Shown piece by piece: positions 7,457-11,655 of a DNA stretch of 11,655 bases. Below the pieces are notes generated by a model. It worked only from the letters and a program-made list of their open reading frames with translations, was not told the DNA's origin and did no database searches. This stretch comes from Sphingobium sp. GTDB lineage: Bacteria; Pseudomonadota; Alphaproteobacteria; Sphingomonadales; Sphingomonadaceae. A program made the translations under genes and the position numbers. Position 1 is the stretch's first letter. Each line of letters begins with the position of its first letter. The stretch is taken from NCBI GenBank assembly GCA_030148625.1, contig JASBTC010000364.1:1-11655 (forward strand), read 5' to 3'.

Positions 7457-7486
7457 TTGAAACCAGGGGGTGGGAAGCACTAGCTG
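7457..7486 (+). promoter_or_regulatory. Possible sigma-70 promoter just before the 7493 gene
   Basis: TTGAAA (7457-7462) is a good -35 match. A weak -10 (TAGCTG, 7481-7486) follows at 18 bases. This would place the transcript start close to the A of ATG 7493, and no Shine-Dalgarno is visible there, so a leaderless mRNA is possible. The -10 is poor, so this is tentative. Confidence 0.25.
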
Positions 7487-7492
7487 TGCCCC

Positions 7493-8005
7493 ATGCGCGG
7501 GGACAAGGAAATCGACTGGAAGGCTCTGGTGACGGGAATCGTCGCCTATGAACAGCCTTTCGCGGCATTGGATGGTGAGCGGTTCGAACGGATCGAGCGC
7601 GGATTCGGCGCGCATTATCAGGTCGATCGTCTGTCGTCCGATGCATTCCGCTTCGCGCGGGGGGAGGGCTATACGCGGCTGCCGCGCTGGGACGCGTTCG
7701 GCTATGTCGATCGCGGCAGCGTGACGCGCGTGCGCAATGCCGAGACCGAATTGCCCGATATCGGTGCCAATATCGCTGTGCTGCCGGCGGGCTGGAAAGC
7801 GATCCGCTTCACGCTCGACATCCGCGTCATCCTGATCTTCTGGGCGGCGCTGATCGCTGGCCTGCATTTCTTTGCGGTGCCTCAGGGGCCTTTGCTATTG
7901 TGGATCGCCGGCTTCATTTTCATCTGGGCAATGCACGTCCGGCTGGTGATGCGCAGCCTCGACGGCAAGCTGGCGCGCTGGATGGCGCGGGAAAGCTGGA
8001 ACTGA
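7493..8005 (+). CDS. Unknown protein with two C-terminal membrane helices
   Basis: I do not recognise this 170-residue protein. The first 105 residues are soluble and charged (ERFERIERGFGAHYQVDR around 29-46; EGYTRLPRWDAFGYVDRGSV around 58-77). They are followed by two hydrophobic helices at about 111-129 and 131-151, and a short basic tail (RSLDGKLARWMARESWN). This suggests an inner-membrane hairpin with the N-terminal domain and tail on the same side, probably cytoplasmic given the Arg and Lys residues. Third-position GC is high throughout, as in the neighbouring genes, so it is probably a real gene. The ATG has no clear ribosome binding site. It is divergent from the purine salvage operon, with which it shares a control region, but nothing else links their functions. 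Confidence 0.7.
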   Translation: MRGDKEIDWKALVTGIVAYEQPFAALDGERFERIERGFGAHYQVDRLSSDAFRFARGEGYTRLPRWDAFGYVDRGSVTRVRNAETELPDIGANIAVLPAGWKAIRFTLDIRVILIFWAALIAGLHFFAVPQGPLLLWIAGFIFIWAMHVRLVMRSLDGKLARWMARESWN

Positions 8006-8010
8006 ACACC

Positions 8011-8026
8011 CAGGGTCCAGACCCTG
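8011..8026 (+). terminator. Small hairpin after the 7493 gene
   Basis: CAGGGT-ccag-ACCCTG forms a perfect six-base-pair stem with a four-base loop, beginning six bases after the stop codon, followed by ATTT. The stem is short and the T run is weak, so termination is only suggested by its position. Confidence 0.35.
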
Positions 8027-8160
8027 ATTTGGTGAGAATTGATGGGGGTCCGCACGCCGCGACGTGCTAGGACAGGGCATCACCTGCGTCTTTTCGAGCA
8101 TCTCGTGACTGGGGGACCAATGCGCCCTCGCTTGGAGCGCTGTGCGGACAGGTCAGAGCC

Positions 8161-8196
8161 GGCTGTTCGCGAATTGCAGTGCGACCGCGAACGGTC
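8161..8196 (+). other. Leader hairpin upstream of the short ORF
   Basis: Bases 8161-8171 can pair with 8186-8196 as an 11-base-pair RNA stem that includes two G-U pairs. Its inner seven pairs, GTTCGCG with CGCGAAC, are perfect, around a 14-base loop. It ends seven bases before the AGGCGAGG ribosome binding site of the 15-codon frame. The rest of the 8006-8218 stretch shows no convincing gene. Whether the hairpin regulates translation or is incidental is not known. Confidence 0.4.
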
Positions 8197-8218
8197 CGGC
8201 ACAGGCGAGGTGAACATC

Positions 8219-8266
8219 ATGAAACGACAATTCTTCTCATCCGATATACGGCGCACCGCTCGATGA
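8219..8266 (+). CDS. Short 15-residue ORF (possible leader peptide)
   Basis: The frame ATG 8219 to TGA 8264 encodes MKRQFFSSDIRRTAR. AGGCGAGG (8203-8210) sits eight bases before the ATG, a better ribosome binding site than anything in front of the next gene. The stop overlaps the ATG of the 74-residue gene (ATGA), the classic arrangement for translational coupling. The peptide is basic, with no run of one amino acid that would point to an attenuator for a particular tRNA. It may serve only to deliver ribosomes to the downstream start. Alternatively the pair could be one gene with a frameshift, but the 15 codons look unrelated to the following protein. Confidence 0.4.
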   Translation: MKRQFFSSDIRRTAR

Positions 8267-8487
8267 GCCGCGCGATGAATCTCGACGCGAGCCAGGATGC
8301 GGTGGTCGCGGCCTGCACCTCGGCGAAGATCGGCATCAGCGCGATCGAGCCGCTGACATCGGGCGGAACCCGCGTCGTCTGCCTGACCCGCGAAGGTGCC
8401 GACAAGCTGCGGCAGACGATGAAGTCCAAGCTGATCGACGGGCGGGTGAAACGTTCACCGCTCTTCCTGGCGCAGCGGCCCTGGTGA
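8263..8487 (+). CDS. Small conserved-looking protein of unknown function (74 residues)
   Basis: I cannot assign a function. The predicted product is MSRAMNLDASQDAVVAA followed by a compact alpha/beta pattern: a helix (about 9-20), a strand and turn (KIGISAIEPLTSGGTRVVCLT, about 22-42), a helix (REGADKLRQTMKSKL) and a basic tail (GRVKRSPLFLAQRPW). There is no signal peptide, membrane helix or metal motif. Its ATG overlaps the stop of a 15-codon frame and lacks its own ribosome binding site, so coupling is likely; a second ATG lies four codons in. The frame remains open upstream to 8179, but that part has no start context. A strong hairpin follows 25 bases after the stop. The compositional pattern supports a real gene, which may be a sphingomonad-restricted small protein. 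Confidence 0.6.
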   Translation: MSRAMNLDASQDAVVAACTSAKIGISAIEPLTSGGTRVVCLTREGADKLRQTMKSKLIDGRVKRSPLFLAQRPW

Positions 8488-8511
8488 CCGCGGTCCGAGG
8501 CTGATCGCCGA

Positions 8512-8536
8512 CGCGGAAGCGCATCATGCTTCCGCG
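8512..8536. terminator. Hairpin between convergent genes, probably a bidirectional terminator
   Basis: A nine-base-pair perfect stem (CGCGGAAGC with GCTTCCGCG) closes a seven-base loop. It lies in the 60-base gap between the 74-residue gene and the convergent oxidoreductase gene. On the + strand a pyrimidine-rich, T-containing stretch follows after about ten bases; on the - strand there is no clear T run. Confidence 0.5.
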
Positions 8537-8547
8537 GGGCGGGCCTT

Positions 8548-9732
8548 CTATTCTTCCAGTCCGAAGGTCAGCCCGGCATTGGCCACCAGCCGTGCCACCA
8601 GCGCGTCCCCCATGATGCTGCCCGGCGTCCAGATTCCGCCGTCGCCCTTGACGTCGCGGAGCAGGCAGAGCGCGCTTTCGGCGATCATCTTGCTGGTCGA
8701 GCCATAGCCGGGATCGCGATCGCCGGTCACGACGAGCTTCATCGACTCGCCGCCGGGCAATTCCTCGGCGATGAAGACGATCTCGTACAGGCCGTTCTCG
8801 CGCTCCTCCTTGCTCGGGCCATCGCCGGGCTCCAGCGATTTGCCGTCGCCAAAGGGATTGAGCTTCGTCAGTGCCTCGACCGCGGCATGGGCGGCTTCGC
8901 CCAATGTGGTCAGCATCATTTCGTCATAGACGAATTCCTCGCCCCAGAGATGACCGAGCAACTGGTTCGAGCGATGGACATTCTTGGTGTTGATCGGCGC
9001 CATGATGAAGGGGACCGCCCAGACGCCTTCGGCGCGATCATATTCGGGAACAAGGCCGCTCGGCTGGTGCGGGCCTGAAAAGCCGGGGGTGAGCGCGAAC
9101 GGATCCTTGAGCAGGCGAACGACATCGAGGCTCTTGGTTGCGGCCGCCATCGTCGCCTTCATGCTTGCGACCGTGCCGCCCGAAGCGCCGCCGCGCATCT
9201 TGCGGACGCGCCCCTTGATCCGCGGCGCCGGTTCGCCGTGCCGCGCAATCACCGCTTTCTGGAGCTGATGGACGCCCATGTCGAAGGGGATCGAGTCGAA
9301 ACCGCAGGAGAACACGATCCCCGCGCCCGATGCCTTGGCGGCGGTCTCGTGCGCGTCGATCATGTAGCGCATCCAGGCGGGCTCGCCGCACAGATCGACA
9401 TAATCGGTGCCCGCTTGCGCGCATGCGGCGACCAGATCGCTGCCGTAAAGCTGATAGGGGCCGACGGTGGTCAGCACGATGCGCGCCTGCGCCGCCATCC
9501 GGGCCAGGCTGGCGGGATCGGATGCGTCTGCGGTGATCAGCGGTGTGTCGGCCGGTGCGCCGATCGCGTCGCGGACCTGGGCGAGCTTGTCGAGCGATCG
9601 CCCGGCCATGGCCCAGCGCGGCGCGTCCGGCGCCTTGTAATTGGCGCTCAGATATTCGGCGACGAGCCGTCCGGTGAAGCCCGTCGCCCCATAGATGACG
9701 ATGTCGAAGTCACGCCCGATGCTGGCCATCAT
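8548..9732 (-). CDS. Saccharopine dehydrogenase-like NAD(P)-binding oxidoreductase
   Basis: This 394-residue protein opens with FDIVIYGATGFTGRLVAEYL, a Rossmann dinucleotide fold with GATGFTGR at 15-22. It then shows LTTVGPYQLYG (87-97), YVDLCGEPAW (111-120) and FSCGFDSIPFDMG (141-153). These are hallmarks of the saccharopine dehydrogenase NADP-binding family that includes SCCPDH and the mycobacterial trans-acting enoyl reductase Rv2953. Despite the name, these proteins are not lysine-pathway enzymes; the better-known members act on lipid or polyketide double bonds, and the bacterial ones are mostly uncharacterised. There is no signal peptide or membrane segment. Two adjacent ATG codons (9732 and 9729) follow GGGAG; the second has the better spacing. 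The gene is downstream of a DoxX-family gene on the same strand with a 58-base gap, so an operon is likely. Substrate unknown. Confidence 0.85.
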   Translation of the reverse strand: MMASIGRDFDIVIYGATGFTGRLVAEYLSANYKAPDAPRWAMAGRSLDKLAQVRDAIGAPADTPLITADASDPASLARMAAQARIVLTTVGPYQLYGSDLVAACAQAGTDYVDLCGEPAWMRYMIDAHETAAKASGAGIVFSCGFDSIPFDMGVHQLQKAVIARHGEPAPRIKGRVRKMRGGASGGTVASMKATMAAATKSLDVVRLLKDPFALTPGFSGPHQPSGLVPEYDRAEGVWAVPFIMAPINTKNVHRSNQLLGHLWGEEFVYDEMMLTTLGEAAHAAVEALTKLNPFGDGKSLEPGDGPSKEERENGLYEIVFIAEELPGGESMKLVVTGDRDPGYGSTSKMIAESALCLLRDVKGDGGIWTPGSIMGDALVARLVANAGLTFGLEE

Positions 9733-9733
9733 G

Positions 9734-9753
9734 CTCTCCCTTTTGCGGGAGAG
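9734..9753 (-). promoter_or_regulatory. Hairpin that buries the ribosome binding site of the oxidoreductase gene
   Basis: CTCTCCC (9734-9740) and GGGAGAG (9747-9753) are perfect seven-base complements around a six-base loop. On the - strand the GGGAG that serves as ribosome binding site for the gene starting at 9732 is one arm of this stem. It could lower translation, or process or terminate the DoxX transcript. Confidence 0.45.
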
Positions 9754-9790
9754 TGCATGGCAGGCCGGGCGCGTTCAACCCCCGACTGCA

Positions 9791-10234
9791 TCAGACCTTC
9801 GGCGTTTCCCGCACCACCACCGGTTCGCGCTCGACCACCACTTCGCGCCGGCGCGCGCGCAGGCTGTCCAGGCTGTGCGATACACCGTTATAGGCAAAGA
9901 GGACCAGGAAGCCGCCGGCGAGCGCGATATTCTTGAGGAAATTCGCCTGTTGCATTGGATCGGCGAAATTATTGTGCGCGGTTACCGCGGTCACGATGCA
10001 GAAGCCCGCGAGCAGCAGCGCGAACAGCCGCGTGAAGATACCGAACAATATCGCGAAACCGGCGACGATCTCGAAGATCGCGGCGGGCCAGGCGAGGCTC
10101 GCCGGTAGCCCCAGCGAGGTCATATAGCCCGCGAAGCTGGTGATATCCCCGACTTTCCCAAAGCCCGCGAGGATGAATAGCGCCGACAGCAATATGCGGC
10201 CGATCAGCGCGACGAAACCGTTGATGACGACCAT
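9791..10234 (-). CDS. DoxX-family inner-membrane protein
   Basis: This 147-residue protein has four hydrophobic segments (about 5-25, 48-66, 68-86 and 100-117) and the DoxX-type start GRILLSALFILAGFGKVGD (12-30), followed by GLPASLAWPAAIFEIVAGFAILFG. DoxX proteins are small four-helix membrane proteins linked in some bacteria to quinol oxidation, redox balance or oxidative stress, but most are uncharacterised. The last 25 residues (REVVVEREPVVVRETPKV and preceding arginines) form a charged, valine-rich cytoplasmic tail that is longer than usual. ATG 10234 is well supported by AGGGAGG five bases upstream. The oxidoreductase gene follows on the same strand; a divergent small exported protein lies upstream. 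A role beside an NAD(P)-linked reductase would fit a redox function, but this is inference. Confidence 0.85.
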   Translation of the reverse strand: MVVINGFVALIGRILLSALFILAGFGKVGDITSFAGYMTSLGLPASLAWPAAIFEIVAGFAILFGIFTRLFALLLAGFCIVTAVTAHNNFADPMQQANFLKNIALAGGFLVLFAYNGVSHSLDSLRARRREVVVEREPVVVRETPKV

Positions 10235-10308
10235 GACGTCCTCCCTGTTTCCTGCAAGATCAGGCTAGCTCGCAAAGGCTTGCGCGCCAAGCTGTGAGTT
10301 CAACGCAT

Positions 10309-10326
10309 GGAAACCCGCGGATTTCC
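10309..10326. promoter_or_regulatory. Near-perfect 18-bp palindrome in divergent intergenic region
   Basis: The sequence GGAAAcCCGCGGaTTTCC has eight of nine symmetric pairs, centred on CCGCGG. It lies in the 200-base region between the DoxX and TPR genes, next to an 8-bp palindrome TCAATTGA (10328-10335). It is a candidate operator or hairpin; the regulator is unknown. Confidence 0.35.
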
Positions 10327-10368
10327 TTCAATTGATGGAGAAAATTCATTGGCCGCTATTTCACGAAT

Positions 10369-10419
10369 ATGACATTGAAGTGTCATAAATCTGAAACAGA
10401 GACGTCATCAGGACGTCAT
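10369..10419 (+). promoter_or_regulatory. Five 11-bp-spaced heptamers resembling a Pho box
   Basis: Heptamers ATGACAT, GTGTCAT, CTGAAAC, ACGTCAT and ACGTCAT follow one another every 11 bases, separated by four-base spacers (TGAA, AAAT, AGAG, CAGG). The 18 bases GTGTCATAAATCTGAAAC (10380-10397) match the E. coli Pho-box pattern CTGTCATAAATCTGTCAC at 15 positions, written from memory. PhoB binds such 11-bp direct repeats. The array ends 16 bases before ATG 10436. No clear -10 element was found, so activation and repression are both possible. Confidence 0.45.
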
Positions 10420-10435
10420 GAAAAGGAGCTGGACG

Positions 10436-10792
10436 ATGAACAAGCGGATCGCGAGCGCATTGATTGCGGCTTCGGCGATGACGATCGGCGGCGCGGCCTA
10501 TGCGCAGGACGCCAATCCCTATGGCTATGACCAGATCGCGGCGAAGAATCTGCAGGCGGCGGAAAAGCGGCTGGTCGCGCAGCGCGCGGCGGAGCCCAAC
10601 GAGCCGTCGGTGCTGCTCAACCTGGCCTTTGTCTACAAGAAGACCAACCGCACTGCCGAAGCGCGGGCGCTTTACAACGACGTGCTGGCGCAGCCCGACG
10701 TGCTGATGGCGCTCGGCAGCGGCAAGCCGGCCTGGAGCCACGCGCTGGCGATGAAGGGCCTCGGCCGTTCGACGGATTTCGCGGGGCGCTAA
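10436..10792 (+). CDS. Small exported TPR-like protein
   Basis: The 118-residue product has a signal peptide (basic MNKR, hydrophobic core ASALIAASAMTIGGAA, likely cleavage after AYA at residue 23). The mature part begins QDANPYGYDQIAAKNLQAAEKRL. A helical pair at about 56-88 (EPSVLLNLAFVYKKTNRTAEARALYNDVL in pieces) has the small-large spacing of a tetratricopeptide repeat. One repeat plus flanking helices is visible, so it is probably a periplasmic or envelope adaptor; no enzyme motif is present. ATG 10436 is chosen because AAGGAG stands seven bases upstream and the signal sequence starts there. An in-frame ATG at 10418 would add six residues. It is divergent from the DoxX operon and preceded by a Pho-box-like array, hinting at phosphate-linked control. 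The partner is unknown. Confidence 0.75.
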   Translation: MNKRIASALIAASAMTIGGAAYAQDANPYGYDQIAAKNLQAAEKRLVAQRAAEPNEPSVLLNLAFVYKKTNRTAEARALYNDVLAQPDVLMALGSGKPAWSHALAMKGLGRSTDFAGR

Positions 10793-10802
10793 ATCCTACC
10801 CG

Positions 10803-10880
10803 GTCATTGCGAGCGTAGCGAAGCAATCCAGGGATATGTCAACCGATGGATTGCTTCGTCGCTTCGCTCCTCGCAATGAC
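10803..10880. repeat. REP/MITE-like intergenic palindrome
   Basis: The left arm (10803-10830, starting GTCATTGCGAG and ending AAGCAATCCA) and the right arm (10847-10880) are inverted copies that differ by a six-base insertion in the middle of the right arm. A 16-base loop separates them. The GTCATTGCGAG...GAAGCAATCC motif is a widespread short repeat in intergenic regions of alphaproteobacteria and other bacteria. It sits between convergent genes (TPR-like protein and dcd) and could act as a bidirectional terminator. No transposase is encoded. Confidence 0.8.
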
Positions 10881-10900
10881 AAGCTAAGCGTGCCTGTGCC

Positions 10901-11455
10901 TCAGAGCCTGGGCAGCGTCACGCCGAGCTGGCCCATATATTTGCCGGCGCGGTCGGCATAGCTGGTCTCGCAGGGCTCGTTCCCCTTGAGGAACAGGAAC
11001 TGGCAGGCGCCTTCGTTCGCGTAGATCTTCGCGGGCAGCGGCGTCGTGTTGGAGAATTCCAGCGTGACATGGCCTTCCCAGCCTGGCTCGAGCGGCGTCA
11101 CATTGACGATGATGCCGCACCGGGCATAGGTCGATTTGCCCAGGCAGATCACCAGCACGTCGCGCGGCACGCGGAAATATTCGACGGTGCGGGCCAGCGC
11201 GAAGCTGTTGGGCGGGATGATGCAGACATCGGTCTTGCGGTCGACGAAGCTGTTCGCCGCGAAATCCTTGGGATCGACCACCGCGCTGTCGACATTGGTG
11301 AAGATCTTGAAATCGTCGGCGACGCGTGCGTCATAGCCATAGGATGACAGCCCATAGCTGATGCAGCCGTCGCGCCGCTGCGATTCCACGAACGGCTCGA
11401 TCATGCCGGTGGTGGTCGCCTGTTCGCGGATCCATTTGTCGGACAGGATGGACAT
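10901..11455 (-). CDS. dcd: dCTP deaminase
   Basis: This 184-residue protein matches the bacterial Dcd family across its whole length. It starts [11 protein letters not shown] and contains YGYDAR (40-45), GKSTYARCG (106-114, with Ser108 and Arg112 contacting the nucleotide), [16 protein letters not shown] (121-136, with the catalytic Glu133) and the C-terminal [13 protein letters not shown] lid over the active site. The enzyme deaminates dCTP to dUTP with release of ammonia, feeding dUMP and dTMP synthesis as a homotrimer in the cytoplasm. The first dozen residues and the final RL are intact, so it is full length. AGGA five bases before ATG 11455 serves as ribosome binding site. It is a housekeeping gene, not part of the catabolic cluster, and has hairpin repeats both upstream and downstream. 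Confidence 0.97.
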   Translation of the reverse strand: MSILSDKWIREQATTTGMIEPFVESQRRDGCISYGLSSYGYDARVADDFKIFTNVDSAVVDPKDFAANSFVDRKTDVCIIPPNSFALARTVEYFRVPRDVLVICLGKSTYARCGIIVNVTPLEPGWEGHVTLEFSNTTPLPAKIYANEGACQFLFLKGNEPCETSYADRAGKYMGQLGVTLPRL

Positions 11456-11484
11456 CTTTTTCCTTCGTTGTGCTTGAAACCGTC

Positions 11485-11504
11485 ATGCCAGCGAAGGCTG
11501 GCAT
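11485..11504. repeat. Hairpin repeat upstream of dcd
   Basis: ATGCCAGC-gaag-GCTGGCAT is a perfect eight-base-pair stem with a GAAG loop, 30 bases before the dcd start. The CGTCATGCCAGCGAAGGC context resembles short palindromic repeats with a GCGAAGGC core that are common between alphaproteobacterial genes. If transcribed with dcd it would lie in the 5' leader. Confidence 0.7.
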
Positions 11505-11539
11505 CTCTTAACGGAAAAGGCGACTTATTCTGATGGAGC

Positions 11540-11593
11540 CCCCGGCCCGCGCCGAAGGCGCGGGTTTATCCTGAGCCTGCCGAAGGGCCGGGG
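11540..11593. repeat. Nested GC-rich palindrome, REP-like
   Basis: An outer nine-base-pair stem (CCCCGGCCC 11540-11548 with GGGCCGGGG 11585-11593) encloses or competes with an inner stem (CCCGCGCC 11546-11553 with GGCGCGGG 11557-11564), which is followed by TTTAT. The 3' part contains CCTGAGCCTGCCGAAGG, a close variant of a very common proteobacterial intergenic repeat. It may also end transcription on the + strand, since the inner stem plus T run looks like a factor-independent terminator. Confidence 0.65.
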
Positions 11594-11613
11594 TGACGTG
11601 ATGTTGGCTGAAA

Positions 11614-11655
11614 TCATCCGATCCCCAGATCCGCCGGGCCGAAGGCGTGGGGCAG
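11614..11655 (-). CDS. Possible C-terminal end of a gene running off the right edge
   Basis: On the - strand the frame from the right edge reads LPHAFGPADLGIG and ends with TGA (11616-11614). High third-position GC is compatible with coding, but thirteen codons are too few to identify a product, and the stretch also contains another GGCCGAAGGC repeat-like core. If real, it would be the gene upstream of dcd, separated by the repeat region. Confidence 0.25.
   Translation of the reverse strand: MPHAFGPADLGIG

Noticed and set aside
6378..7646. N-terminal extension of the phosphoribosyltransferase frame, appearing as a 594-residue fusion protein
   Set aside because: The extra 423 residues are an out-of-frame reading of the deaminase gene; the transferase begins cleanly at ATG 6377 with family-like sequence.
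8039..8218. Longer frame upstream of and continuous with the 15-codon ORF
   Set aside because: Arginine-rich, with no ribosome binding site at its start and interrupted by the leader hairpin; only the last 15 codons have a proper start context.
10362..10420. A standard sigma-70 promoter overlapping the Pho-box-like array
   Set aside because: TTGAAG at 10375 could be a -35, but no acceptable -10 follows at 16-18 bases.
1..11655. CRISPR arrays, tRNA or rRNA genes, and insertion sequences
   Set aside because: No regularly spaced direct repeats, no tRNA-like T-loop and acceptor patterns, and no transposase motif were seen in any frame; the only repeats are short palindromes.

Overview
The window looks like chromosomal DNA from a GC-rich alphaproteobacterium, most likely a sphingomonad (Sphingomonas, Sphingobium, Novosphingobium or a relative). 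The grounds are the base composition, a TonB-dependent receptor of the kind these genomes carry in large numbers, a Rieske oxygenase and GMC dehydrogenase repertoire typical of aromatic or xenobiotic degraders, and intergenic palindromes of the GTCATTGCGAG and GCGAAGGC types. The assignment is by impression, not by a search. No rRNA, tRNA, CRISPR array, transposase or phage gene was seen.

Region 1 (1-5846, + strand) is a run of five closely spaced genes: the C-terminal part of a VanA-type Rieske oxygenase alpha subunit, an EthD-like small protein, a TonB-dependent outer-membrane receptor, a Tat-exported small subunit of the gluconate 2-dehydrogenase subunit 3 family, and an FAD-dependent GMC dehydrogenase with a C-x5-C-x3-C motif. 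Read together they suggest uptake of a hydrophobic or bulky substrate through the outer membrane, oxidation of an alcohol or sugar-like group in the periplasm, and oxygenation (often O-demethylation) in the cytoplasm. The substrate cannot be read from the sequence.

Region 2 (5862-7393, - strand) is a two-gene purine salvage operon with a one-base overlap: an adenine deaminase-type enzyme followed by a Gpt/Hpt-like phosphoribosyltransferase. Together they could turn adenine into hypoxanthine and then IMP. Its upstream region carries overlapping palindromes and is shared with a divergent gene for an unknown two-helix membrane protein (7493-8005).

Region 3 (8006-8487, + strand) holds a roughly 210-base untranslated stretch with an 11-bp hairpin, a 15-codon open frame with a good ribosome binding site, and an unknown 74-residue protein whose start overlaps the stop of the short frame. 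A strong hairpin separates it from convergent genes.

Region 4 (8548-10234, - strand) encodes a DoxX-family membrane protein followed by a saccharopine dehydrogenase-like oxidoreductase. Divergent to these is a small exported TPR-like protein (10436-10792), preceded by five heptamers spaced 11 bp apart that resemble a Pho box. After a REP/MITE-like palindrome comes dcd (dCTP deaminase, 10901-11455, - strand), whose upstream region is full of GC-rich hairpin repeats. A possible gene tail on the - strand runs off the right edge.
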